The position numbers and the translations under genes were made by a program. From Streptomyces sp. LUP47B (lineage in GTDB: Bacteria > Actinomycetota > Actinomycetes > Streptomycetales > Streptomycetaceae), in contig NZ_MJAH01000002.1 of NCBI RefSeq assembly GCF_001746295.1, forward strand, positions 399,842 to 463,841: DNA of 64,000 nt, written 5' to 3'. Within the stretch, counting starts at the first letter, position 1. Each line of letters starts with the position of its first letter. This document shows positions 34,649 through 45,055 of the stretch, piece by piece. The notes beneath the pieces were generated by a model that was not told the origin of the DNA, searched no databases, and saw only the letters and a program-made list of their open reading frames with translations.

Positions 34649-35293
34649 TCAGCAGTTGGCGAGGTAGCTCGTGAGCGCGCTCTTCTCCGCGGAGTCGACG
34701 GAGAGGTCGTAGTAGTACTTCACCTGGACCCAGGCGCGGACGTAGGTGCAGCGGTACGAGGTGACCGACGGCATCCACTCGGCCGGGTCCTGGTCGCTCT
34801 TGGACTGGTTCACGTTGTCCGTGACGGCGATCAGCTGCGGGCGGGTGACGTCGTTGGCGAAGCCCTGACGCTGGGCGGTGGTCCAGGCGCTCGCGCCGGA
34901 GTCCCAGGCCTCGGCGAGCGGGACCAGGTGGTCGATGTCGAGGTCGGAGGCGGCGGTCCAGGTGGCACCGTCGTACGGGGAGTACCAACTGCCGCTGGTG
35001 GCGGTGCAGGCGGAGTTGGTGACGACGTTCGAGCCGTCCCGCTTGAGGATGTACTCGCGGGTGTTGCAGGTGCCGCTGATGGTGATCCACGTCGGGAACA
35101 GGTCGCGGTTGTAGCCGGTGCGGTTCTCGGTGGCCACGGTGAGCGAGGCGAGGTAGGTGCGGGCGGTGGCCGCGCTGACCGGGGTGGGGAGGGCGGCGGA
35201 GGCGGTCGGGCCGTTGAGGACCGCGACGGAGGCTATGAGGGCGGTGAGCGCCCCGAGTATGCTGAGCCGTCGACGCGCGTAGAACTTCGACAT
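34649..35293 (-). CDS. Secreted HNH (DUF1524/GmrSD-C-type) nuclease
   Basis: A 214-residue exported protein. ATG 35293 follows AAGGGAG; the signal peptide (RRRLSILGALTALIASVAVLNG) ends near residue 34 (TASAA). The catalytic DIDHLVPLAEAWDSGA block provides the HNH His, followed by the conserved RPQLIAVTDNVNQSKSDQDP segment (the second N/K part) and a C-terminal Cys-paired SYRCTYVRAWVQVKYYYDL. Similar Streptomyces proteins are extracellular DNases or nutrient-scavenging nucleases. It acts outside the cell. Confidence 0.92.
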   Translation of the reverse strand: MSKFYARRRLSILGALTALIASVAVLNGPTASAALPTPVSAATARTYLASLTVATENRTGYNRDLFPTWITISGTCNTREYILKRDGSNVVTNSACTATSGSWYSPYDGATWTAASDLDIDHLVPLAEAWDSGASAWTTAQRQGFANDVTRPQLIAVTDNVNQSKSDQDPAEWMPSVTSYRCTYVRAWVQVKYYYDLSVDSAEKSALTSYLANC

Positions 35294-35448
35294 GCGAACT
35301 CCCTTGGGGGACGGGGATGTTGAAGCGCGAGCGATCGAATGCTCGCGGCTCCGCGTTGCGGGGAGGTGTGCGTTCGGTAAGAAGTTAGTGACGTGTACAT
35401 GACACGACAAGCTTTACGGCGAAACGATCACGTACGATGGATGGCGTT

Positions 35449-35547
35449 GAAGGGGAGTAGCTCTTCGCCGGACCGTCGACATACTGCTCAGCTCGTCTGA
35501 GCCGGCGCCCGGAGGCAGGCCGCGTGCGGCCCGCCAGCGAGACCTTC
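35449..35547 (+). promoter_or_regulatory. yybP-ykoY manganese riboswitch
   Basis: The leader of the TMEM165/GDT1 gene contains the yybP-ykoY hallmarks in order. They are GAAGGGGAGTAG at 35449-35460, a GTCGACATACTG-like internal arm, GAGCCGG and GGAGGCAGGC (loop elements of the metal site), and CCAGCGAGACCTTC closing at 35534-35547, whose CCTTC pairs with the initial GAAGG. This RNA binds Mn2+ and switches on Mn exporters (established for the family). The transporter starts 90 bases later. Confidence 0.87.
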
Positions 35548-35636
35548 GGCCAGTAGTGCACTGACTGTGTGCTGCCGTGCCGAGGCGTCGTTTCGCGAAC
35601 ACTCTCGGTGGGGCGGCCCCGACCGATTGAGGAACC

Positions 35637-36218
35637 TTGATCAGCTTCACCGTGACGGCCGTCGTGTTCGGCGTCGTCTTCCTCGCCGAACTGCCGGACA
35701 AGACCGCGCTCGCCGGCCTGGTCCTCGGCACCCGTTACCGTGCCTCCTACGTCTTCGCGGGCGTCGCCGCCGCCTTCGCGCTGCATGTCGCGCTCGCCGT
35801 GGCGGCCGGCAGCGTGCTGACCCTGCTGCCGCAGCAGATCGTGCAGGCGGTGACCGGCGTGCTCTTCCTCGGCGGCGCGGCCGTGCTGCTGTTCAAGAAG
35901 GACGACGGCGACGAGGAGATCCGCAACCCCGAGGACCAGTCGTTCTGGAAGGTCGCCGGGGCCGGGTTCATGCTCATCCTGGTCGCCGAGTTCGGTGACC
36001 TGACCCAGATCATGACGGCGAACCTCGCGGCCCGTTACGACGACCCGCTCTCCGTCGGTCTCGGCGCGGTGCTCGCGCTGTGGGCGGTGGCCGGTCTCGG
36101 CATCGTCGGCGGAAAGGCCCTGATGAAGCGGGTCCCGCTCAAGCTCATCACCAAGGTCGCGGCGCTGCTGATGCTGGCGCTCGGGCTGTGGAGCCTGTGG
36201 GAGGCCGTGGCCGGATGA
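35637..36218 (+). CDS. TMEM165/GDT1 family cation transporter
   Basis: A 193-residue polytopic membrane protein starting at TTG 35637, with GAGGA five bases upstream. The two ExGD-type motifs of the family are present: ELPDKT near residue 18 (variant of EGDKT) and EFGDLT near 119, in two inverted halves joined by an acidic loop (KKDDGDEEIRNPEDQ). The family transports Mn2+ or Ca2+ against H+. The yybP-ykoY riboswitch directly upstream argues for Mn2+ export induced by excess Mn2+. Confidence 0.94.
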   Translation: MISFTVTAVVFGVVFLAELPDKTALAGLVLGTRYRASYVFAGVAAAFALHVALAVAAGSVLTLLPQQIVQAVTGVLFLGGAAVLLFKKDDGDEEIRNPEDQSFWKVAGAGFMLILVAEFGDLTQIMTANLAARYDDPLSVGLGAVLALWAVAGLGIVGGKALMKRVPLKLITKVAALLMLALGLWSLWEAVAG

Positions 36219-36408
36219 GCTGAACGGTGGGTGAACTGTTCGGGCGGATTCCCGGGGATGGTGGCGGGAACCGGCCCGATTTTGTACCGTGGAGAAACAA
36301 AGTGGCTCCCGCTCGTTTTCCCTGACCGGCGGGCGGGGCCGCCTTGTTCCTTCGGGGGTGCGGGGGAGACCCCTCCGAAGCCCCACGTCCCGCGTCCTGG
36401 AGCTGCCG

Positions 36409-37077
36409 ATGACGGCCACCGCCGCCCCCACCGTGCTCAACGCCCGCGCCCTCCTGCTCGACATGGACGGCACCCTCGTCAACTCCGACGCCGTCGTTGA
36501 GCGCATCTGGCGCCGCTGGGCCGAACACCACGGGCTGGACGCCGACGAGGTCATGAAGGTCGTCCACGGCCGCCAGGGGCACGCGTCGATGGCGGTCCTG
36601 CTGCCCGACCGGCCCATGGAGCAGAACCTCGCGGACAACGCGCGCATGCTCGCGGAGGAGACCGCCGACATGGACGGTGTCGTGGCGATACCGGGGGCGC
36701 CCGAGTTCCTGGCCGCGCTGCGGGGGCTGCCCCACGCGCTGGTGACCTCGGCCGACGTCCCGCTGTCCACGGCCCGGATGGCCGCCGCGGGACTGGGACT
36801 GCCCGATGTCCGGGTCACCGCCGAGTCCGTGGGGGCGAGCAAGCCGGACCCCGAGGGCTTTCTGAAGGGTGCGGCGGAACTGGGCGTCGCGCCCGCCGAC
36901 TGCATCGTCTTCGAGGACTCCGGGGCGGGAATCGCCGCCGGGAAGGCCGCCGGGATGAGGGTAGTGGGAGTCGGCGAGCGAGCCGCGGTGCACGGGCCGG
37001 ACGTGGTGGTGGCGGATCTGACGCAGGTGCGGATCGAGGCGGGGGAGGACGGCACGATTCGGCTCACCGTCGGGTGA
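36409..37077 (+). CDS. HAD hydrolase (sugar-phosphatase / phosphoglycolate phosphatase type)
   Basis: A 222-residue HAD protein from ATG 36409, with GGAG upstream. Motifs: DMDGTLVNSD (I), VTSADV (II), SKPDPEGF (III Lys) and FEDSGAGI (IV), with a helical cap between I and II; GAxxFLAALRGLPHALVTS fits YfbT/GPP-type enzymes acting on small sugar or glycerol phosphates. The 3-prime end (RLTVG and stop) is duplicated just downstream. Confidence 0.9.
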   Translation: MTATAAPTVLNARALLLDMDGTLVNSDAVVERIWRRWAEHHGLDADEVMKVVHGRQGHASMAVLLPDRPMEQNLADNARMLAEETADMDGVVAIPGAPEFLAALRGLPHALVTSADVPLSTARMAAAGLGLPDVRVTAESVGASKPDPEGFLKGAAELGVAPADCIVFEDSGAGIAAGKAAGMRVVGVGERAAVHGPDVVVADLTQVRIEAGEDGTIRLTVG

Positions 37078-37269
37078 GTCCCCTCCTGGGTCTCCGTCGG
37101 GTGGTCCCCGGTCCCGGCCAGGTGGACTCCTCCCGGCTCACCGTCGGGTGAGTCCCCCTCCCGGGTCCCTGTGGGGGGCGGATTCCCCCTCGGGTGGATT
37201 GACCCGGGTCTCCGTCGGGTGACCGCCGGTCCCGGCCGGGTGGACTCCTTCCGGCTCACCGTCGTGTGA
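37060..37269 (+). repeat. Repeats of the HAD gene 3-prime end
   Basis: The terminal coding sequence CGGCTCACCGTCGGGTGA occurs at 37060-37077 (the gene itself), 37134-37151 and 37252-37269 (one change), with the linked phrases TCTCCGTCGGGTG, GGTCCCGGCC and GGTGGACTCC repeated between. Copies include the stop codon. The copies are spaced 74 and 118 bp. Confidence 0.85.
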
Positions 37270-37277
37270 ATCCCCCC

Positions 37278-37838
37278 GGGACTCCGTCCGGCAGATCCCC
37301 AGCCGGCCCCCGCCGGGCCCGTACCCGGAGAACGGCCTACGGCTCAGTGGTCTCCGACTCCGGCCGCTGCCGGGTCACCGGGTCGTACACCCGGTGCTCC
37401 GCCACCTGCATCCCCCGGGGACTCCGTCCGGCAGGCCCCCAGCCGGCCCCCGCCGGGCCCGCACCCGGAGAACGGCCTACGGCTCAGTGGTCTCCGACTC
37501 CGGCCGCTGCCGGGTCACCGGGTCGTACACCCGGTGCTCCGCCACCTGCATCCCCCGGGGACTCCGTCCGGCAGATCCCCTGCCGACCCCCGCCGGGCCC
37601 GCACCCGAAGAACCATCTACGGCTCAGTGGTCTCCGACTCCGGCCGCTGCCGGGTCACCAGGTCGTACACCCCGTGCTCCGCCACCTGCATCCCCCCGGG
37701 ACTCCGTCCGGCAGATCCCCAGCCGGCCCCCGCGCCCGCCCGCACCCGAAGAACCACCTACGGCTCAGTCGTCTCCGACTCCAGCCGCTGCCGGGTCACC
37801 AGGTCGTACACCCCGTGCTCCGCCACCTGCATCCCCCG
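37278..37838 (-). repeat. Four 140-bp repeats of the peptidoglycan-binding gene 3-prime end
   Basis: GGCTCAGTGGTCTCCGACTC recurs at 37341, 37481, 37621 and, with one change, at 37762, giving periods of 140, 140 and 141 bp. The fourth copy is the authentic last ~26 codons of the minus-strand gene ending at 37758. The other three are degenerate copies located after its stop, each linked to about 60 bp of 3-prime flank (GACTCCGTCCGGCAG). Confidence 0.92.
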
Positions 37839-38702
37839 CTGCCACTGATACGCGGAGACCGCGTCCTCGACCCCCTCGTTGTAGTGCCCGCTCGCCTTGC
37901 GCGAGTACAGCCCGACCTGGGTGAGCCGCAGCTCGAGCTCGACGACCTCCGGGCCCTCGGACCCGCGCCGCAGAACCTGCGGAGCCGCCTCGCGCCCCGC
38001 GTCGGACCCGGCCGCCGAATCCGTCGGGGCGGAGGCCGTCGGGGTCGCCGAGGGCGCGGCGGACAGTGACGGGCTGGGCGAGGCGCTGGACCTCGACGGG
38101 GACGGGGAGGCCGACGGGCTCGCGCTCGCCGTGGCGGACGGGGGTGCGGAGGACGGCCGTACGGACGGGGTGGCCGTGGACGGGGACGCCGTCGCCGCGG
38201 TCGTCGTCGCATCGGGGACCGCCGGCCGTACGTCACCCCCAGCCGCCTCGTCCCGCACCGGCGACTCGTATGTGAACAGCCCGCCGGCGAAGGCGGCCGC
38301 GGCGGCCACCGTCACGACCGCCCCGGCGGTGGCGAGGAGGACGGTACGGCGTCGGGTGCGGTGCGTCGGCCCGTCGGGGGTCCGGCCGGGCGCGGAGGGG
38401 CCGGCGTCCACGTCGAACAGGTTCAGGTCGGTGCGGCTCGGGGTGGCCGGCGGCGGTGCCGGCACGCGCAGCGGCATCGTGGCGTCCGGCGCGGTGGCCT
38501 TCGGCACCGGTGCGGTCTCGTCGTCCAGCTCCACGTACGGCCGTATGCGCAGCGGATCGAAGTCCTCCGCCGCGGCCGCATCCGCCGTGCGTGCGTCCCG
38601 CAGTGCGTCCGACGCGCGCTGGGTGCACCCGCAGGACGGGGTGTTGTCGGCCCCTCTCGGTGCCCCGCACTCCGGGCACCGATGACCGTTCGACTCCGCC
38701 AT
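37758..38702 (-). CDS. Membrane-anchored peptidoglycan-binding protein with N-terminal zinc ribbon
   Basis: A 314-residue type II membrane protein from ATG 38702. The N-terminus has a rubredoxin-like zinc ribbon (CPECGAP...CGC), then a cytosolic linker and one membrane helix near residue 140 (VLLATAGAVVTVAAAAAFAGG). An extracellular Pro/Ser/Thr/Ala-rich stretch (~170-245) follows. The C-terminal ~70 residues are a PG_binding_1 domain (LRRGSEGPEVVELELRLTQVGLY...YNEGVEDAVSAYQWQRG). It probably links cytosolic signalling to the cell wall. Its last codons seed the tandem repeats on its 3-prime side. Confidence 0.88.
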   Translation of the reverse strand: MAESNGHRCPECGAPRGADNTPSCGCTQRASDALRDARTADAAAAEDFDPLRIRPYVELDDETAPVPKATAPDATMPLRVPAPPPATPSRTDLNLFDVDAGPSAPGRTPDGPTHRTRRRTVLLATAGAVVTVAAAAAFAGGLFTYESPVRDEAAGGDVRPAVPDATTTAATASPSTATPSVRPSSAPPSATASASPSASPSPSRSSASPSPSLSAAPSATPTASAPTDSAAGSDAGREAAPQVLRRGSEGPEVVELELRLTQVGLYSRKASGHYNEGVEDAVSAYQWQRGMQVAEHGVYDLVTRQRLESETTEP

Positions 38703-38744
38703 GTGTTCGTCCCTCCCCTCACAAACTCCAGCGATTATGCATAA

Positions 38745-40904
<2,160 letters not shown>

Positions 40905-40991
40905 GGCGGCGCCTGCCTGGTCAAGGCCCGATCGCCGCCTGCACACATGCGGAGACGGTTTGAACAAACCGTTCAGGGCAACCCGACACAC

Positions 40992-41687
40992 ATGTCAACA
41001 GGCCTGATCATCGCACTGATCGTGATCGTGGCGGCCGTCCTGATAGTGGCGGCCGTCCTGACCCGGCGTGGCCGGGGACCGCAGCACGGCCGGGGCCTGA
41101 AGCGACGCTTCGGGCCCGAGTACGACCGCGCCGTGGCCCGGCACGACGGGGACGAGAAGGCCGCCGAGCGCGAACTCACCGAGCGCGTGGAGCGGCACGG
41201 ATCCCTGCGCGAGCAGCCACTGGAACCGGCGGAGCGTCAGCGGTACGAGGACCGCTGGACGGCCGCCCAGGAACGCTTCGTCGACTCTCCTCGTGAGGCC
41301 GTCGCCGAGGCGGACCGGCTGCTCGCCGAGCTCGCCAAGGCCCGGGGCTTCCCGGACGGCGGGCAGTACGAGGAACAGTTCAACGCGCTGTCCGTGCACC
41401 ACGCGCACCATGTGCACGGCTATCGGCGGGTGCACGCGGTGGCCGGTGCCGGCACCAACGCCCGGCAGGACGGCGACGGCCGGACCGACACCGAGGAGAT
41501 GCGCGCCGCCATGGTGGAGGCGCGGGCCCTCTTCGAGGACCTCGTCGGCCCGCCGCGGAGCCGCGAGGAGTCCCGTACGTCCACCGACGAGTCCCACCTG
41601 CGCGCGGGTCAGCCCCGCGACGGTCGCAACGACGGCCGGGGGCACCTGCCGTGGGCATTCAACAGGCGTCACGCGAAGGGGAGTTGA
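40992..41687 (+). CDS. Single-pass membrane protein with helical domain
   Basis: A 231-residue protein from ATG 40992. One membrane helix at residues ~4-25 (IALIVIVAAVLIVAAVL) and a basic stop-transfer (TRRGRG) precede a charged helical domain (RYEDRWTAAQERFVDSPREAVAEADRLLAELAKARGF near 78-115). The C-terminal tail is disordered. The helical block is shared with the gene 5 bp downstream, so the two are co-transcribed paralogues. Family unnamed to me; seen as a conserved Streptomyces pair. Confidence 0.84.
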   Translation: MSTGLIIALIVIVAAVLIVAAVLTRRGRGPQHGRGLKRRFGPEYDRAVARHDGDEKAAERELTERVERHGSLREQPLEPAERQRYEDRWTAAQERFVDSPREAVAEADRLLAELAKARGFPDGGQYEEQFNALSVHHAHHVHGYRRVHAVAGAGTNARQDGDGRTDTEEMRAAMVEARALFEDLVGPPRSREESRTSTDESHLRAGQPRDGRNDGRGHLPWAFNRRHAKGS

Positions 41688-41692
41688 GCGAC

Positions 41693-42370
41693 ATGACGGA
41701 TGCCGTGAGCGGGGCGGGCGAGGAACGCAAGGGCCGGACCGCAGGCGAGCCCTCGGGTGCTCGCAGCCCGATAGTGGCTCCCACCGAGACCGAGGCACCG
41801 GACGCCCGGGGGTCCGTGACGGGACGCCCGGCGGGTGTGCCTCGTGGTGCGGAAGAGGACCGTGGGGGCCGTGGGGAGCGTCGTGAGTCCATACCGGGTG
41901 CGATGACGCCTCCGGGGCGGGGTGACGAGGGCGGCTTCGGCGCCGACTCGGTCCCCGGCCGCGACAAGGCCTCCGGCCTCGGTCGTGGGACCGAGCGGGG
42001 GCGGGACGCCGGTTCCGACACCGTCGGCGGCCTCGGAACCGGTGTGGGCGGGTCCTCGAGCCCCGCGAGCCACGAGGCCCGGCTGCTGCCGCACGAGGAG
42101 TGCGACAAGCTCAGCACGCGCCTCCAGCACGCCGTCGCCGGGTTCGTGGACGAGCCCCGGTCCGCCGTCGAGGAGGCCGACCACGTGCTGGAGGAGGTCG
42201 CCGCCCGGTTCACCGATGCGGTGAAGCAGCGTCGGCGCACGCTGCGCAACTCCTGGCAGACCGGCGAGGGCGGCCGGGACGACAAGGCGGCCGGCGCCGG
42301 CGACACCGAGCAACTCCGGCTGGCGCTTCGGGACTACCGCGAGCTGACGGAGCGGCTGCTGCACAGCTGA
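41693..42370 (+). CDS. Soluble partner of the preceding protein
   Basis: A 225-residue protein from ATG 41693 with AAGGGGAG upstream and only 5 bp after the previous stop. The first ~120 residues are Gly/Arg/Glu-rich and probably disordered. Residues ~130-185 (LSTRLQHAVAGFVDEPRSAVEEADHVLEEVAARF) match the helical block of the upstream membrane protein. No catalytic motif. The two may form a complex at the membrane (inference). Confidence 0.82.
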   Translation: MTDAVSGAGEERKGRTAGEPSGARSPIVAPTETEAPDARGSVTGRPAGVPRGAEEDRGGRGERRESIPGAMTPPGRGDEGGFGADSVPGRDKASGLGRGTERGRDAGSDTVGGLGTGVGGSSSPASHEARLLPHEECDKLSTRLQHAVAGFVDEPRSAVEEADHVLEEVAARFTDAVKQRRRTLRNSWQTGEGGRDDKAAGAGDTEQLRLALRDYRELTERLLHS

Positions 42371-42390
42371 GAGCATCGTCCATGTGTACG

Positions 42391-42426
42391 ACCGGCCTGT
42401 CGCCCGAAGTCGGGTGGCAGGCCGGT
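42391..42426 (+). terminator. Terminator of the two-gene helical-protein operon
   Basis: ACCGGCCTG at 42391-42399 pairs with CAGGCCGGT at 42418-42426; the loop itself contains a second small hairpin (CCCGA with TCGGG). It lies 21 bases after the stop codon and is followed by CTTGGG. Confidence 0.65.
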
Positions 42427-42529
42427 CTTGGGTTGCCTTGCACCGGACACGGCCGTGCCGGGCGATTTATCATGCGGCGGCGGTGGGCCAACGGGGCTGC
42501 CGCGCAAGGACCCTTCAGGAGGAGCGCAC

Positions 42530-42922
42530 GTGCTCGAACTCACCATGGCCGTCGTCACCGCGGCGGAGGAGGGTGCCACGGCCGGGATGCAGATGGCCGA
42601 GGCGCCCAGTGACCCGGGCACCGTGCTGCGGGTGGGCCGGGACAAGTCCGTGTGCCGGCTCGCGACACCCGACGACTGGCTGTTCGTCTCCCGGGTGCAC
42701 CTGGAGTTCCTGTGCGGGCCCGAGGGCGTCTGGCAGGTGACCTGGCTCCAGGGCTCGCAGCCCGATCCCTCGTCCGAGGTACAGCTGGTGGCCGGCGCCT
42801 ACGCGCAGCCGCTGGTCTACGGCGGCTCGGTGACACTGCCCCGGGGCGGCAACGGCGAGATCGTGATCCGGGACCGCACCGCCCCGCGCAGCGTCAACGT
42901 CGGCTTCTACCACGAGGTGTGA
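42530..42922 (+). CDS. FHA-domain-like protein
   Basis: A 130-residue protein from GTG 42530, with AGGAGG at ideal spacing. The forkhead-associated pattern is visible: VLRVGRDKSV (GR), the Ser/Arg/His of VSRVHLEF, and beta strands after it. It is one FHA domain with little extra sequence, so probably a phospho-Thr-binding adaptor for a Ser/Thr kinase pathway. There is no kinase nearby. It is convergent with the methyltransferase, 10 bp apart. Confidence 0.83.
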   Translation: MLELTMAVVTAAEEGATAGMQMAEAPSDPGTVLRVGRDKSVCRLATPDDWLFVSRVHLEFLCGPEGVWQVTWLQGSQPDPSSEVQLVAGAYAQPLVYGGSVTLPRGGNGEIVIRDRTAPRSVNVGFYHEV

Positions 42923-42932
42923 GGGTGCCGGG

Positions 42933-43604
42933 TCACGGCAGCACGCGGGCCAGCGCGAAGCCGTCGTAGCCCTTGGTGCCCACCGTCTGGATCGCGGTGG
43001 CGCTCAGCCTCGGGTGCCGCCCGATCAGTTCGAGCGCGGTGCGGGTGCCCTGGACGTCGGCGGCGGGGTTGCCGGGATCGGCCACCCGGCCGCCCCGTAC
43101 GACGTTGTCCACCACGATCAGGCTGCCCGCGCTGGTGAGCTTGAGCGCCCACTCCACGTAGTGCGGGTTGTTGCCCTTGTCGGCGTCGATGAAGACCAGG
43201 TCGAAGGGGGGCGGATTCTCGTCGGCGAGCTGGGGCAGCGACTCCAGGGCGGGGCCGACCCGCACCTCGGCGATCTTGTCGAGGCCCGCGCGGGCGATGT
43301 TGCGGGTCGCGACCTCGGCGTTGACCGGGCTGTACTCCAGTGAGACCAGACGGCCGTCGGCGGGCAGGGCGCGGGCCAGCCAGATCGTGCTGTAGCCGCC
43401 GAGCGTGCCGAGCTCCAGGATCGTACGGGCGCCCTGGATCTGGGCCAGGAGCTGCAGGAGCTTGCCCTGTGGTGCCGTCACGGCGATGGACGGCAGCCCG
43501 GCGGCCTCGCTGTCGCGCTGGGCCGCCCGGAGGACGTCGTCCTCCGGCGCCAGATGGGTGGTGAAGTAGTCGTCGACGTCGTCCCAGAGCTTCGACTGGC
43601 TCAT
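42933..43604 (-). CDS. O-methyltransferase (Methyltransf_3)
   Basis: A 223-residue SAM-dependent methyltransferase. SAM motif I is ILELGTLGGYSTIWLA near residue 63; the metal/catechol-side signature is VFIDADKGNNPHYVEWAL with VVDNVVRGG further on, as in caffeoyl-CoA and catechol O-methyltransferases. It transfers a methyl group to a hydroxyl of a catechol or similar phenolic. A perfect inverted repeat 22-42 bases before the start suggests local repression. Confidence 0.93.
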   Translation of the reverse strand: MSQSKLWDDVDDYFTTHLAPEDDVLRAAQRDSEAAGLPSIAVTAPQGKLLQLLAQIQGARTILELGTLGGYSTIWLARALPADGRLVSLEYSPVNAEVATRNIARAGLDKIAEVRVGPALESLPQLADENPPPFDLVFIDADKGNNPHYVEWALKLTSAGSLIVVDNVVRGGRVADPGNPAADVQGTRTALELIGRHPRLSATAIQTVGTKGYDGFALARVLP

Positions 43605-43625
43605 GCACCTGTGCCTTTCATATGT

Positions 43626-43646
43626 CTAGTTAGAGCAGCTAACTAG
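43626..43646. promoter_or_regulatory. Inverted-repeat operator upstream of O-methyltransferase
   Basis: CTAGTTAG-5-CTAACTAG is a perfect 21-bp inverted repeat, 22 to 42 bases upstream of the methyltransferase start in an AT-rich patch. GTTGCGCTAAC follows to its right and repeats part of the arm. MarR- or TetR-type regulators bind such sites; no regulator gene is adjacent. Confidence 0.6.
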
Positions 43647-43690
43647 TTGCGCTAACGAATATAGTCCGGCACCCGGTCCCTGTCAGGGGA

Positions 43691-45055
43691 TTACCGCTGC
43701 GGCGGCGAGCCCGGCAGCGGCCGGCCGGCCGACTCCGTCATGAACCACACCGCCACGCCGCCGATCACGGCCGCGGCCATCATGTAGTAGGCGGGCATCA
43801 TCATGTTCCCGGTCACGCCGATCAGGGCCGTCACCACCAGCGGGGTCGTGCCGCCGAAGAGGGACACCGAGATGTTGAAGCCGACCGAGAGGGAGCCGTA
43901 GCGCACCCGGGTCGGGAAGAGGGCCGGGAGGGCCGAGGGCATCGCCGCCGTGAAGCAGACCAGGAGCAGGCCCAGCGCGCCCATGCCGAGCGCGATGGCG
44001 AACAGGCTGCCCTGACGGATCAGCAGCAGGGCCGGTATCGAGAGCAGCAGGAAGCCCGCGCAGCCCGCGGCGATCACCGGGCGGCGGCCGACCCGGTCGC
44101 TCAGGGCGCCCGCGAAGGGCTGGACGATCATCATCAGCGCCATCACGGCGAGGACGACGAGCAGGCCGTGCGTCTCGTCGTACTTGAGCTCGCTGGTCAG
44201 ATAGCTCGGCATGTACGACAGCAGCATGTAGTCGGTGACGTTGAAGACCAGGACCAGGCCCACGCAGAGCAGCAGCGCCCGCCACTGGCCGGTGATCATC
44301 TCCCGCAGCGGGACCTTCGGGCGGCTCGACTCGGCCTTCTCGGCCTCGGCCGCGAACGCCGGGGTCTCCTCCAGGCGCAGCCGCAGATAGAGGCCGATGA
44401 CGCCCATCGGGCCCGCGATCAGGAACGGGATGCGCCAGCCCCAGGACACCAGGTCCTCGGTGGACAGCAGGGCCGTCAGCACCGTGACCAGACCGGCGCC
44501 GGCGATGTAACCGGCCAGCGTGCCGAACTCCAGCCAGCTGCCGAGGAAGCCGCGCTTCTTGTCGGGCGCGTACTCGGCGATGAAGGTGGACGCGCCCGCG
44601 TACTCACCGCCGGTGGAGAAGCCCTGGACCAGACGGGCGGCCAGGAGCAGCAGCGGGGCGCCGACGCCGATCGTGGCGTACGACGGGATCAGGCCGATGG
44701 CGAAGGTGCCGGCCGCCATCATGATCATGGTCACGGCGAGGACCTTCTGGCGGCCCACGCGGTCGCCCAGCGGGCCGAAGACCAGGCCGCCGAGCGGGCG
44801 GACCAGGAAGGCCGCGGCGAAGGCGCCGAACGTCGACAGGAGCTGGGCGGTCGGATTGCCGGACGGGAAGAAGACCTTGCCCAGGGTGACGGCGATGTAG
44901 CTGTAGACGCCGAAGTCGAACCACTCCATGGCGTTGCCCAGCGCGGCGGCCTTGACGGCACGCTTCACGAGGGCCGGGTCGACCACGAGGGCATCGGGGG
45001 TCTCGGGGTCGCGAGGGGCGTGGACAGGATGGGTGACAGCTGCGGCACTCGGCAA
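43691..45055 (-). CDS. MHS family MFS symporter (ProP/KgtP-like)
   Basis: A 454-residue, 12-helix proton symporter starting at TTG 45055. MHS-family signatures: AALGNAMEWFDFGVYSY at the start of helix 1, RPLGGLVFGPLGDRVGRQKVL between helices 2 and 3, and RLVQGFSTGGEYAGASTFIAEYAPDKKRGF. It probably imports an osmolyte, organic acid or aromatic acid. Substrate cannot be told. The upstream 311-bp gap carries an inverted repeat. Confidence 0.92.
   Translation of the reverse strand: MPSAAAVTHPVHAPRDPETPDALVVDPALVKRAVKAAALGNAMEWFDFGVYSYIAVTLGKVFFPSGNPTAQLLSTFGAFAAAFLVRPLGGLVFGPLGDRVGRQKVLAVTMIMMAAGTFAIGLIPSYATIGVGAPLLLLAARLVQGFSTGGEYAGASTFIAEYAPDKKRGFLGSWLEFGTLAGYIAGAGLVTVLTALLSTEDLVSWGWRIPFLIAGPMGVIGLYLRLRLEETPAFAAEAEKAESSRPKVPLREMITGQWRALLLCVGLVLVFNVTDYMLLSYMPSYLTSELKYDETHGLLVVLAVMALMMIVQPFAGALSDRVGRRPVIAAGCAGFLLLSIPALLLIRQGSLFAIALGMGALGLLLVCFTAAMPSALPALFPTRVRYGSLSVGFNISVSLFGGTTPLVVTALIGVTGNMMMPAYYMMAAAVIGGVAVWFMTESAGRPLPGSPPQR

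Noticed and set aside
37266..38069. Plus-strand open frame across the 140-bp repeats
   Set aside because: Low-complexity Pro/Arg translation of repeat DNA, antisense to the peptidoglycan-binding gene end.
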